Of a stretch of 64,000 nucleotides of DNA, positions 43,336 to 51,642 are shown in pieces. The stretch spans positions 1 through 64,000 of the forward strand of contig NZ_CANMBJ010000004.1 of the NCBI RefSeq assembly GCF_947496075.1, written 5' to 3'. The position numbers and the translations under genes were made by a program. This stretch comes from an uncultured Tateyamaria sp. GTDB lineage: Bacteria > Pseudomonadota > Alphaproteobacteria > Rhodobacterales > Rhodobacteraceae. Under the pieces are notes generated by a model, which saw only the letters and a program-made list of their open reading frames with translations, was not told the origin of the DNA and made no database searches. The stretch's first letter is position 1, and each line of letters opens with the position of its first letter.

Positions 43336-43592
43336 CGCAGGGGCATTTCCGCCAAAGCAGCCTCAAACAGGTGACCGCCGCATGAGCATCACATCGAATG
43401 TTACAGACAGTTGATCGGCCAACTTACTGAAAAAATTATACTATCCTGCAATCACCCAAGCAAATCCTCACACGACCCTGCGATATCCATGACAGTTTGT
43501 GACCGAACGGTCCCTTATTGTTACAGCACCTGTCCGCTATCTCTTTCCCAAGACGAACGGCCCAGACGCCGAAACGCAAAGGAGAAGAGAGA

Positions 43593-43904
43593 ATGAAACT
43601 GAAAGCCACCAAGACCCCGCTTCTGATTGCTGCCATCGCAACCGCCGTCACCGTGACCAGCCTTGCACCGGCAAATGCGCAAGCCGTCTGGGCCAGCGCC
43701 CCCGCCAACGCTGACGTCGCGCAGGTAATTGACGCCAATTTCAAAGTGAAGGTGAAGAAGCACAAGTTTCATCGCGGCCATAAATTCCACCACGGCCACA
43801 AATATCACCACGGTCACAAGTTCCACCACGGCGTGAAGAAAAAGAAATACGTGAGCCCGAAAACGAAGTTCAAGAAGAAGGTGCTGATCAAGAAATTCTT
43901 CTGA
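43593..43904 (+). CDS. Small secreted histidine-rich, basic protein
   Basis: A 103-residue exported protein. Residues 1-29 are a Sec signal peptide (cleavage after PANA). The mature part is very basic and contains four tandem hexapeptides (HKFHRG, HKFHHG, HKYHHG, HKFHHG) at residues 57-80, framed by Lys-rich stretches. This suggests binding of Ni, Zn or Cu, or of anionic polymers, in the periplasm or outside. A GGAGAAGAGAG site precedes the ATG; the frame before it has no start support. A stem-loop with 12-bp arms follows. Confidence 0.8.
   Translation: MKLKATKTPLLIAAIATAVTVTSLAPANAQAVWASAPANADVAQVIDANFKVKVKKHKFHRGHKFHHGHKYHHGHKFHHGVKKKKYVSPKTKFKKKVLIKKFF
43761..43832 (+). repeat. Four 18-bp tandem repeats encoding HK(F/Y)H(R/H)G
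   Basis: Four in-frame 18-bp units with only few differences encode the histidine hexapeptides of the small secreted protein. The unit length keeps the frame, so copy-number change would alter only repeat number. Confidence 0.9.
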
Positions 43905-43932
43905 TCGTTCCACACTTGAATGCCAGAACATC

Positions 43933-43967
43933 ACGTGGCCCGCCCTTTCCCTCACGGCGGGCCACGT
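43933..43967 (+). terminator. Stem-loop with 12-bp arms after the histidine-rich gene
   Basis: ACGTGGCCCGCC (43933-43944) pairs perfectly with GGCGGGCCACGT (43956-43967) across an 11-nt loop. There is no good T-run after it, so termination may be weak or the structure may instead stabilise the mRNA. Confidence 0.65.
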
Positions 43968-44080
43968 TCCCCTTCAGGAAAGACGCGATCAAGGTGCAAA
44001 CGCCAGACCAGTTTGGGTGGCCCGCACTGCACCACTATATTGGGTTAAGCAATCGCGGCGACCTCATTAGAAGGCACCAC

Positions 44081-44359
44081 ATGTTTTACCGAAAGCACTA
44101 TCTTCAAACGATCGTTGGCGTGACATTCGTTTGCACGACGCTCCCTGCCACCGCGGAGAACGCAACGCACAACGCGAACAGCAACCTCACGCAACCAAAG
44201 GTCATCCAGCGCCCCGCCCCTAACCGGTTCACCAGCGGGGTGCGCGCTGCCAAACCATCCAGTCACTTGGGCCCGAATTTCCGCGCAGCCAAGCCATCCA
44301 GCCATCTTGGTCCGAATTTCAGAACAACGGGGCATGGCGCGGATAATCGCAAGCGCTGA
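44081..44359 (+). CDS. Small secreted protein with a duplicated 13-residue repeat
   Basis: A 92-residue protein with a signal peptide (residues 1-28, cleavage near PATAEN) and a short basic mature part containing two copies of RAAKPSSHLGPNF. The two DNA copies (44243-44281 and 44282-44320) differ only at synonymous positions, which supports a real, selected coding sequence. The ATG has AAGG 6 bp upstream. No family is recognised; it is not clear whether it shares a transcript with the preceding histidine-rich gene. Confidence 0.68.
   Translation: MFYRKHYLQTIVGVTFVCTTLPATAENATHNANSNLTQPKVIQRPAPNRFTSGVRAAKPSSHLGPNFRAAKPSSHLGPNFRTTGHGADNRKR
44243..44320 (+). repeat. Two 39-bp tandem repeats with synonymous differences
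   Basis: Both 39-bp units encode RAAKPSSHLGPNF. Differences are at six codons (GCT/GCA, AAA/AAG, AGT/AGC, CAC/CAT, TTG/CTT, GGC/GGT), all silent. Units adjoin exactly. Confidence 0.93.
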
Positions 44360-44386
44360 TCCGTCAGTCCAACACCCAAGGCATGT

Positions 44387-44623
44387 TTACTTCCGCCAAT
44401 GTGTCGGAACGATAATCAGCGCGCCGATAGAGGATACAATCGCGTTCAGCCCGGGGCTAGAGAAGCCAAAGCCGAACATGAGCCGCACGAAATAAAACAG
44501 GAACGCGCCGCCGATGCAGATGATGATCGATTGCACGATACCGTTGTGGGTAAACCGCGACTTTTCCGAGATGTAGCCGACAATGCCCGCAATCACGACG
44601 GTGCCGATCAGGGTGGGAAACAT
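44387..44623 (-). CDS. GlsB/YeaQ/YmgE-family small membrane protein
   Basis: A 78-residue protein with two to three hydrophobic segments and the glycine-rich pattern TVVIAGIVGYISEKSRFTHNG and SIIICIGGAFLFYF of the GlsB/YeaQ/YmgE family. Members are induced by stress in several bacteria; the mechanism is unknown. It starts 11 bp after fmt on the same strand and may be read with it. Confidence 0.85.
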   Translation of the reverse strand: MFPTLIGTVVIAGIVGYISEKSRFTHNGIVQSIIICIGGAFLFYFVRLMFGFGFSSPGLNAIVSSIGALIIVPTHWRK

Positions 44624-44634
44624 GGGCGGCTCTC

Positions 44635-45540
44635 CTACAATTGAGTTCCCTTTGGCAGTGGCATGCCGCGCAGGAACATTTCTGCATCCTGCGCGCCTTT
44701 GCCCGCCCGTTGCAAGCGGATCAGGCGCACGGCACCCCGGCCGCAGGCGATGGTCAGGGCATCGTCAAGGATCGTGCCCGCAAGGCCAGAGCCTTCAGCC
44801 AGTTCCGAACCCAGCACTTTGATCCGCATGCCATCATGCTCAAACCAAGCGCCGGGAAAGGGGGATAGCCCGCGAATTTTCCGGTCCACCTCAACCGCAT
44901 CCTGTGTCCAGTCGATGGCCGCCTCAGCCTTTTCGATCTTCGCAGCATAGGTTACGCCATGCTCCGGCTGCGGTTCAGCCGTCAGCGCTGGCAACTGCTC
45001 CAGCGTTTTCAAGATCAATGCGGCCCCCAGATCGGCAAGCCTGTCATGCAGCTCAGCCGTGGTTTCAGTTGCGCCAATGGTCGTCGCCTCGCGCATCAGG
45101 ACAGGCCCGGTGTCCAACCCCGCCTCCATCTGCATGATGCACACACCCGTCTCTGCATCGCCCGCCATGATCGCCCGGTGAATGGGCGCGGCCCCCCGCC
45201 AGCGCGGTAGCAGGCTTGCATGAATATTCAAACAGCCATGGGTCGGCGCATCAAGGACGGGTTGCGGCAGGATCAGGCCATAGGCCACGACAACAGCTAT
45301 ATCTGCATTCAGCGCGGCGAAGTCTGCCTGCGCCTCGGCGTCGCGCAGCGAAACGGGATGACACACCTCTAGCCCCAAGTCCTCGGCACGCGCCTGCACC
45401 GGGCTGGGCCGATCCTTTTTCCCCCGCCCCGCCGGTCGTGGCGGCTGAGTGTAGACGCACGCAATCTCGTGCCCCGCCGCGTGGAGAGCATCAAGGGCAG
45501 AGACAGAGAAGTCTGGCGTTCCCATAAAGATCACGCGCAT
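44635..45540 (-). CDS. fmt: Methionyl-tRNA formyltransferase
   Basis: Formylates initiator Met-tRNA with 10-formyltetrahydrofolate. It has 301 residues; the start [17 protein letters not shown] and the catalytic region [20 protein letters not shown] with Asn, His and the later Asp are diagnostic; the C-terminal OB-fold domain follows. It lies 1 bp after the def-like gene in a four-gene unit with three deformylase genes, the enzymes that later remove this formyl group. Confidence 0.97.
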   Translation of the reverse strand: MRVIFMGTPDFSVSALDALHAAGHEIACVYTQPPRPAGRGKKDRPSPVQARAEDLGLEVCHPVSLRDAEAQADFAALNADIAVVVAYGLILPQPVLDAPTHGCLNIHASLLPRWRGAAPIHRAIMAGDAETGVCIMQMEAGLDTGPVLMREATTIGATETTAELHDRLADLGAALILKTLEQLPALTAEPQPEHGVTYAAKIEKAEAAIDWTQDAVEVDRKIRGLSPFPGAWFEHDGMRIKVLGSELAEGSGLAGTILDDALTIACGRGAVRLIRLQRAGKGAQDAEMFLRGMPLPKGTQL

Positions 45541-45541
45541 G

Positions 45542-46036
45542 TCACCTGGCCTTTCTTGCCTTGCGGATCAGCATGTCCCGTTTCACCCGCCCCAGATTGT
45601 CGAAATACATCCGCCCGGCCAGATGGTCGATCTGGTGCTGCACACTGCGCGCTTCCAAGCCTTCGAACGTGCGGCGGTCAATGACGCCATCAGCATTCAG
45701 AAAACGCACGGTGACAGTCTTTGGTCGCGGAATCTCGGCCGAAACGCCGGGCAGGTTCGGGCTTGCTTCCGTACCTTTCTCGATCTCCGCATCGGCCTCC
45801 AGCACCTCGGGATTGGCCAACAGGATACGGCGGCTGCGGTCCGGGGTGGCGTCAACCACGGCAAGACGGAGCATCACCCCGATCTGCGGCGCAGCAAGAC
45901 CAACGCCGGGCATCGCGTCCATCGTCTCGACCATGTCTGCCCAAATCCCGCGCACATCATCTGTGATCTCTGACACGTCCGCAGCCGCTGTGCGCAGCCG
46001 CACGTCAGGCCATGGGACAAAAGGGCGAACCGTCAT
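45542..46036 (-). CDS. Peptide-deformylase-like protein lacking catalytic residues
   Basis: A 164-residue homologue of peptide deformylase. Motif I is intact ([10 protein letters not shown], Gln51), but the metal-binding Cys of EGCLS is Ser92 (EASPNLPG) and the catalytic Glu of HEIDH is Gln135 (HQIDH). It should not catalyse deformylation in the normal way. It could be a structural or regulatory paralogue, or bind nascent peptides. It overlaps the second def gene by 4 bp and precedes fmt by 1 bp. Confidence 0.88.
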   Translation of the reverse strand: MTVRPFVPWPDVRLRTAAADVSEITDDVRGIWADMVETMDAMPGVGLAAPQIGVMLRLAVVDATPDRSRRILLANPEVLEADAEIEKGTEASPNLPGVSAEIPRPKTVTVRFLNADGVIDRRTFEGLEARSVQHQIDHLAGRMYFDNLGRVKRDMLIRKARKAR

Positions 46037-46533
46037 ACTTGCGCCTCGTAAGCGCTCAGAATTGCCGCACGTTGCGCCTCATCAACCTGATCGAGCGTGA
46101 CGATACCATCCAGATGATCGAGTTCATGCTGGGCGCAAAGCGCGTGAAACCCGCTCAACCATTGATCATGTACCATGCCTTCAAGATCGGTCCACACCAT
46201 CCGAACCGAGGTTGGGCGCTCGACATGGGCCATGACGCCGGGGATTGACAGACAGCCCTCGTCAGCGCCGACAATTTCCGTGCCGCGGTCCAGAATATCC
46301 GGGTTGATGCAGATAACGGGGCTGGGGTCGCCCTCTTTCCACGTCGCGTCCATCACAAAGAGGCGCAGCAACTCCCCCACCTGCGGGGCTGCCAAACCAC
46401 GGCCCGGGGCTGCATACATGGTGTCGAGCATATCCGCGGCCAAGCTCCGGATGGCCGGGGTGATGACCTCAACCGGTTCACAGATCGCCTGCAAACACGA
46501 ATGCGGCCAGGTCAGGATCTCGCGCAGGCTCAT
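46033..46533 (-). CDS. Peptide deformylase, second paralogue
   Basis: A 166-residue deformylase with all catalytic residues: Gln51 in GRGLAAPQVG, the metal ligand Cys94 in EGCLSIPG, and His136/Glu137/His140 in QHELDH. It is more divergent from the standard enzyme than the neighbouring 172-residue copy. It overlaps that gene and the def-like gene by 4 bp each. Confidence 0.9.
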   Translation of the reverse strand: MSLREILTWPHSCLQAICEPVEVITPAIRSLAADMLDTMYAAPGRGLAAPQVGELLRLFVMDATWKEGDPSPVICINPDILDRGTEIVGADEGCLSIPGVMAHVERPTSVRMVWTDLEGMVHDQWLSGFHALCAQHELDHLDGIVTLDQVDEAQRAAILSAYEAQV

Positions 46534-47048
46534 ACGCGGGCGCGTTCCCGTTTCAGCTTCTGCATCTTGCGCGTGATCAACTGACGCTTGAGCGGTTTGA
46601 GGTAGTCAATGAACAGCTTGCCATCGAGGTGGTCGATCTCGTGCTGAACGCATGTGGCCCATAGGCCATCCATGCCCTCGATCCGCTCCTTGCCGTCACG
46701 GTCGATCCAACGCACTTCAACCTCGGCAGGGCGGGTCACATCAGCAAACTGCTCGGGGATGGACAGGCACCCTTCCTCGTATGTGTTCAGCTCATCCGAA
46801 GATGCAAGGACCTCGGGGTTGAACATGATCAGGGGACGGGGCGCCTCTCCCTCTTCCTTGACGCAATCCAGTACGATCAGCCGGTTCAGCACACCCACTT
46901 GCGGGGCGGCCAGCCCAATGCCCGGCGCGTCATACATGGTTTCCAACATGTCATCGGCCAGACGACGCAGTTCATCCGACAGATCGGACACAGCATCCGC
47001 CGTCTTCTTCAGGCGTGGATCGGGGTGCAAGATTATGGGTCGTTTCAT
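46530..47048 (-). CDS. def: Peptide deformylase
   Basis: Removes the formyl group from the N-terminal Met of new proteins. It has 172 residues with motif I GIGLAAPQVG (Gln50), motif II EGCLS (Cys94) and motif III HEIDH (His136, Glu137, His140). The ATG at 47048 is chosen; the much longer frame to 48329 is antisense to the aminotransferase gene. It is the first gene of a def-def-deflike-fmt unit. Confidence 0.96.
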   Translation of the reverse strand: MKRPIILHPDPRLKKTADAVSDLSDELRRLADDMLETMYDAPGIGLAAPQVGVLNRLIVLDCVKEEGEAPRPLIMFNPEVLASSDELNTYEEGCLSIPEQFADVTRPAEVEVRWIDRDGKERIEGMDGLWATCVQHEIDHLDGKLFIDYLKPLKRQLITRKMQKLKRERARV

Positions 47049-47147
47049 GCCCTTGCATGTAAGCCAACACCCCGGGCATCGCAATGTCCCCTTGCACCTG
47101 CCAGCACGCACGCTAGCCTGCGCGCAAATCAGAACCGGAGACCCCCC

Positions 47148-48317
47148 ATGAGCTTTGACACCATCATCGACCGCCGCGGCAGCCATTGCGTGAAATGGGA
47201 CATGATGGAAGCGATCTATGGCGTGGACGGGGACAAGGGGCTCGCCATGTGGGTGGCCGACATGGACTTCCGTCCGCCGCAATGCGTTCTGGACGCTGTG
47301 CAGGCGCAAGTCGATCACGGGATCATGGGGTATTTCGGGGACGACAGCCAGTACCGGGCGGCCATTCAGTGGTGGATGAAGGAACGGCACAACTGGACAG
47401 TACACGCCGATCAGATCTTTACCACGCACGGGCTCGTCAACGGCACAGCCATGTGCGTGGACACCTTCACTCAGCCCGGCGATGGGGTCGTGCTCATGAC
47501 ACCTGTGTACCACGCCTTTGCCCGGGTCATCACGGCCAACAATCGGCGCGTGGTTGAGTGCGAGATGCCCATGACCGACGGGCGCTACACTATGGATTTC
47601 GACGCGTGGGACGCGCAAATGGACGGGTCCGAAACCATGCTGATCCTCTGCTCGCCCCATAACCCCGGCGGACGCGTCTGGACACGCGAAGAACTGGAAG
47701 GCATCGCAGCCTTTGCCAAGCGCCACAACCTGATCATCGTGTCGGACGAAATTCACCACGACCTCGTCATGCCCGGGCACAAGCACATCCCGATGTCCCA
47801 TATCCCCGGGGTCGAGGATCGGCTGATCATGATGACGGCCACAACCAAGACGTTCAACATCGCAGGGAGCCACTCTGGCAACGTCATCATCGCGGACCCG
47901 GACCTGCGCGCCAAGTTTGCCCAGCGCATGGCGGGGTTGGGCCTGTCGCCAAATTCGTTCGGACTGTTCATGGCGACGGCTGCCTACTCGCCGGAAGGGG
48001 CTGCGTGGACAGACGAACTGGTCACGTATCTTGATGGCAACCGGAAGCTCTTTGACGACGCCGTGAATGCAATTCCGGGCCTCTACTCTATGCCGCTTGA
48101 ATCGACTTACTTGTCCTGGGTCGATTTCGATGGCACCGGCATGACACGCGAGGAATTCACCAAACGGGTCGAGAAAGACGCCTGCATCGCGGTCAACCAC
48201 GGCCCCACCTTCGGCAAGGGCGGCGACAGCTGGCTGCGGTTCAACATCGCTACGCCCCGCGCACGGGTGCAGGAAGCGGTCGAACGGTTGGCGCGGGCAT
48301 TTGGTGACTTGCAATAG
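47148..48317 (+). CDS. PatB/MalY-like PLP-dependent aminotransferase or C-S lyase
   Basis: A 389-residue fold-type I PLP enzyme. The opening block 'RRGSHCVKWD' and MWVADMDFRPP are typical of the PatB/MalY subgroup (cystathionine beta-lyase activity). The PLP site is in TTKTFNIAGSHSG (Schiff-base Lys), and the NPGGR and SDEIHHDL blocks are conserved. It could cleave cystathionine or other C-S compounds; a transamination role cannot be excluded. CGGAG lies 8 bp before the ATG. Confidence 0.9.
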   Translation: MSFDTIIDRRGSHCVKWDMMEAIYGVDGDKGLAMWVADMDFRPPQCVLDAVQAQVDHGIMGYFGDDSQYRAAIQWWMKERHNWTVHADQIFTTHGLVNGTAMCVDTFTQPGDGVVLMTPVYHAFARVITANNRRVVECEMPMTDGRYTMDFDAWDAQMDGSETMLILCSPHNPGGRVWTREELEGIAAFAKRHNLIIVSDEIHHDLVMPGHKHIPMSHIPGVEDRLIMMTATTKTFNIAGSHSGNVIIADPDLRAKFAQRMAGLGLSPNSFGLFMATAAYSPEGAAWTDELVTYLDGNRKLFDDAVNAIPGLYSMPLESTYLSWVDFDGTGMTREEFTKRVEKDACIAVNHGPTFGKGGDSWLRFNIATPRARVQEAVERLARAFGDLQ

Positions 48318-48576
48318 GACGCGACACACGCGCCCTCTAGTGTGACACTGTCAGATTGTTGATCAGCCAAACGCGAACGTGCGTCTATCAGGATGCCTGC
48401 GACAAGGTCGGATGCAGACAATAGGTCCTTGAGACCTTGCTGATACCGAATGCCAATCAGACCGCACTAGAAACCGTCTGTCATACGCACCTTTGGAAAC
48501 GCTTCAGTCTTTTTTGTTGCGTTCTGCCGCCGCGCAACTCTTCCTGATCACGTCCGCAGTCAGGAGGAGCTGAGAC

Positions 48577-49464
48577 ATGACGAACCGAAAGCTCTACCTT
48601 GGCCCCCTGACCGACAACAGGCGTTGGGACATGGTCAGCATCCGGCCCGACGACGTGTTCGTCGTAACGCCTCCAAAGTGCGGGACCACGTGGATGCAGA
48701 CAATCGTGGCGCTACTGCTGTCCGGCGACCCCGAGGTCGAGACGGAATTGTCCATAAAGATGCCATGGGTCGACATCCGCATCCGCGAAATGGCGGAAGT
48801 GGCGGAACGGCTCGACGCCATGACCCAACGCCGCAGCATGAAAAGCCATACACCATTGGATGGGCTGCCTTTGGACGATCAGGCGCAGTATATTTGCGTG
48901 TTCCGCCATCCTCTTGATGCGCATTTCTCGATGCGACAACACATGCGCAACATCCCAATGCCCTGGTTCAATCATTGGTATCCAGAGGAAGACGAGGAAG
49001 GTATTGCATTTCGCCGTTTTCTGGATGGTGGGGCCGAGGGGTTCGATGGTGATGCCATGCCCCTCGCGCACATCCTGCGCCACTACCAAGCTGCCAAGGC
49101 GCTTGCCGACCGACCGAACGTATCGCTCTTCCACTACGCGGATATGAAGCGGGACCTGGCCGGCGTCTTCGCCAAACTGTCGGCGTTGCTGGACACACCG
49201 CATTCAGAGGTCGTCATGCAACAGCTTCTTGCGGCGGCAACATTCGACAACATGAGACAGAACGCAGAGCGCTATGCTCCGTCGGGAGGGAAGGGATTTT
49301 TCAAGTCGGATACCGCGTTCTTTCACAGCGGCACCAGCGGAAAATGGCGGGGTCATCTGACGGATGACGAGCTCTCTGCCTATGACGCTATGATGAATGC
49401 CCATTTGAAGCCAGAAGACCGCGCATGGTTAGAGAATGGCTCTGCATTGAGGGACACCCCCTAG
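48577..49464 (+). CDS. Sulfotransferase
   Basis: A 295-residue cytosolic-type sulfotransferase that should use PAPS. The 5'-phosphosulfate loop PKCGTTW is at residues 33-39, the 3'-phosphate motif follows in CVFRHPLDAHFS, and a C-terminal GKWRGHL resembles the GDWKNH block of animal and bacterial enzymes. The acceptor is unknown. AGGAGG lies 9 bp before the ATG. It stands alone, with a 259-bp gap upstream that shows nothing I can identify. Confidence 0.92.
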   Translation: MTNRKLYLGPLTDNRRWDMVSIRPDDVFVVTPPKCGTTWMQTIVALLLSGDPEVETELSIKMPWVDIRIREMAEVAERLDAMTQRRSMKSHTPLDGLPLDDQAQYICVFRHPLDAHFSMRQHMRNIPMPWFNHWYPEEDEEGIAFRRFLDGGAEGFDGDAMPLAHILRHYQAAKALADRPNVSLFHYADMKRDLAGVFAKLSALLDTPHSEVVMQQLLAAATFDNMRQNAERYAPSGGKGFFKSDTAFFHSGTSGKWRGHLTDDELSAYDAMMNAHLKPEDRAWLENGSALRDTP

Positions 49465-49538
49465 CAGATTGCCCCTCGCAATATCTGTATTGGTCTGTTT
49501 GCAACAGCGCCCTGACACCGACGATCCAGCAGCGTGGA

Positions 49539-49895
49539 TCAGTCGACCTTGTTGGCCAGCAATGCCACCGGCGCATCTTCGGCCCGAACGAAATCAAGCG
49601 CAGGTTTTTCGGCCACTGCCGTCAGCCGCTTGAACTCGTACCGCATCTCGCCCGCCTCTTCGTCGGAGGCCACGATCAGGCATTGGAACAGATGGATCGC
49701 ACCGTCATACAAATCAACGTACCCACGCAGATAAGGCGCCGCCTCTGCCTGCATGGAAAAGCCGGTCTTCCACATACGTAGAACGGGGTACGTCACACCA
49801 TCAACGGCAAGGCGCAGGCGCGATGCCTTTTTCAACGATTGCAGGCGCGCACTGTCGAGACCTGCTTGCACTTCCTTCGGTACGAATGTGGACAT
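49539..49895 (-). CDS. Conserved protein of unknown function
   Basis: A 118-residue soluble protein opening with MSTFVPKEVQAGLDSARLQ and containing a beta-rich core 'LRLAVDGVTYPVLRMWKTGF'. I recall similar single-copy proteins in other Rhodobacterales, but have no family name; the arrangement Arg/Leu-rich strand, then 'GxxYDGAxHLFQCLIVAS' is reminiscent of a PilZ-like barrel without its c-di-GMP motif. The ATG at 49895 is chosen, since the frame to 50015 adds a region outside the core. Confidence 0.7.
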   Translation of the reverse strand: MSTFVPKEVQAGLDSARLQSLKKASRLRLAVDGVTYPVLRMWKTGFSMQAEAAPYLRGYVDLYDGAIHLFQCLIVASDEEAGEMRYEFKRLTAVAEKPALDFVRAEDAPVALLANKVD

Positions 49896-50120
49896 GGCAG
49901 TCTTTCCTTTCAGTCCCCACATCAAAAGATGACCAGCTAAGTGAGTCGTTTCAGTTAAATTCCAATGACATACTCCGAGTCTTTTCAGAATGTGGCTTTC
50001 CTGTGACTCTGGCATTTCTCATATGTGTGTGCGCAGACGCAGGCGCAATGCGCGCACCCACCGCTTTGCGGGCAAAACCACCGTCGCTACATCTGTCCCT
50101 GCATAAGCAGGAGAAGCGAC

Positions 50121-51104
50121 ATGGGTCTTTTGGTGGACGGTGTCTGGCACGACCAGTGGTACGATACGAAATCAAGCGGTGGAAAATTTCAGCGCAGCCA
50201 GGCCAAGTTCCGCAACTGGATCACCGCTGACGGCAGCGCAGGCCCATCGGGGGCGGATGGGTTTTCGGCCGAAAGCAGCCGCTATCACCTCTATGTTTCC
50301 TATGCCTGCCCATGGGCGCACCGGGCCCTGATCTTCCGCCAGCTCAAGGACCTGACCGACCACATCAGCATCTCGGCCGTGCACCCGGACATGCTGTCCG
50401 ATGGCTGGACATTCCAAACAGATGATAAGGGCGCCACGGGGGACTCACTCTATGGCGCTCCCTTTGCCCGCGATATCTATACCAAGGCCGATCCGAAGTT
50501 TTCCGGCCGCGTGACCGTGCCGATCCTGTGGGACAAGAAACGCAAAACCATCGTGAGCAACGAAAGCTCCGAGATCATCCGCATGTTCAACTCGGCTTTT
50601 GACGGGATCACGGGCAACACCCGGGATTTCTGGCCACAGGAGCTGCGGGACGCCATCGCCCCCGTGAACGACCGCATCTACGATACGCTGAACAACGGCG
50701 TCTACAAGTCCGGTTTCGCCACCACGCAACAGGCCTACGACGACGCGGTGCACCCGCTTTTCGACACGCTCGACTGGCTGGAAGAGCGGTTGTCCACCTC
50801 ACGCTACCTAATGGGCAATCAGATCACTGAAGCCGACTGGCGGCTCTTTACCACGCTCGTGCGGTTCGATCCGGTCTATCATCTGCACTTCAAATGCAAC
50901 CGCAAGCGGCTGATGGATTACCCCAACCTTTGGGCCTACACGCGCGAACTCTATCAGGTGCCGGGCGTGGCCGAGACGGTGAACATGGATCACATCGTGC
51001 GCCACTATCACTACAGCCACGAAAGCATCAATCCGCACCGGATCGTACCCATCAACGCGGTGATTGATTTTGCTGCGCCCCACGGGCGCGACGCGGTCAG
51101 CTGA
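50121..51104 (+). CDS. Glutathionyl-hydroquinone reductase-like GST (Xi class)
   Basis: A 327-residue glutathione transferase of the YqjG/ECM4 (Xi) class, which reduces glutathionyl-hydroquinones. The catalytic Cys63 is in SYACPWAHRAL; the thioredoxin-fold domain is followed by the long helical C-terminal domain with TEADWRLFTTLVRFDPVYHLHFKCN (in part), a Xi-class signature. CAGGAGA precedes the ATG. Its 3' end overlaps the convergent receiver-domain gene by 8 bp. Confidence 0.93.
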   Translation: MGLLVDGVWHDQWYDTKSSGGKFQRSQAKFRNWITADGSAGPSGADGFSAESSRYHLYVSYACPWAHRALIFRQLKDLTDHISISAVHPDMLSDGWTFQTDDKGATGDSLYGAPFARDIYTKADPKFSGRVTVPILWDKKRKTIVSNESSEIIRMFNSAFDGITGNTRDFWPQELRDAIAPVNDRIYDTLNNGVYKSGFATTQQAYDDAVHPLFDTLDWLEERLSTSRYLMGNQITEADWRLFTTLVRFDPVYHLHFKCNRKRLMDYPNLWAYTRELYQVPGVAETVNMDHIVRHYHYSHESINPHRIVPINAVIDFAAPHGRDAVS

Positions 51105-51456
51105 CCCCGTAATGCTCCACCATCGCCGCCAGATCCTCTGGCGGTGTCCCCGCAGGGACAAAAGCACAGGCATTGCTGGAATGGTTGAAGATCGACCCGT
51201 CCGAGAAAAAGGACGTGTCGGTCACAAAGATGACGCGCGCATTGGGATGCCGGTAGCTGGCGAAATCCGCAACGGCCAACGCGCTCCCTTCGCCAAGAAC
51301 AAGGTCCATGACGATGATGTCTGCGGTATGTTCCGACAAGTATTCGACAGCTTCATTTTGTCCGTGAACAAGGGACACAACCGCACCCTGACGCTCAAGA
51401 TGTCGCTGCCACAACACCCCTAACTCAGGTCGACTCTCTACAATCAATACATTCAT
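51097..51456 (-). CDS. Stand-alone receiver-domain protein, degenerate (pseudo-receiver)
   Basis: A 119-residue CheY-like domain without an output domain. The expected phospho-acceptor is Asp51 in VMDLVLGEG and Thr79 is kept, but the acidic pair near the N-terminus is Glu7-Ser8 (LIVESRP) and the position of the conserved Lys reads Ala102. This suggests weak or absent phosphotransfer. The ATG at 51456 has no standard ribosome-binding site, but a CtrA-type box is 58-73 bp upstream. Confidence 0.86.
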   Translation of the reverse strand: MNVLIVESRPELGVLWQRHLERQGAVVSLVHGQNEAVEYLSEHTADIIVMDLVLGEGSALAVADFASYRHPNARVIFVTDTSFFSDGSIFNHSSNACAFVPAGTPPEDLAAMVEHYGVS

Positions 51457-51513
51457 ATTAACTCCGAGCCACCCCAACGTGACCCTGCCTACAAAGTTCT
51501 GTTCAAGATTGTC

Positions 51514-51529
51514 TTAACAATCAGTTAAC
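51514..51529. promoter_or_regulatory. CtrA-type binding site TTAAC-N6-TTAAC
   Basis: TTAAC (51514-51518) and TTAAC (51525-51529) give the TTAA-N7-TTAA spacing of the CtrA box; a further TTAAC half-site is at 51545-51549. It lies in the divergent region between the receiver-domain gene and cobC. CtrA is present in nearly all Rhodobacterales. Confidence 0.65.
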
Positions 51530-51642
51530 GTTTCCTAAAATTCGTTAACACCATCACATTCGCTTGAAAATTGCGCGACATTCCGCTTTTTGCAAGCCGG
51601 ATGCCGCCGAGGCTGGCGTGAAAGACACAGGAGGCTTGCATC

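Noticed and set aside
47049-48329. Extension of the first deformylase frame over 400 codons antisense to the PatB-like gene
   Set aside because: The deformylase family starts at the ATG at 47048; the upstream part is antisense to a well-supported PLP enzyme gene.
48403-48439. CAAGGTC/GACCTTG inverted arms upstream of the sulfotransferase
   Set aside because: Seven-base arms with a long spacer occur by chance; no promoter or family motif goes with them.
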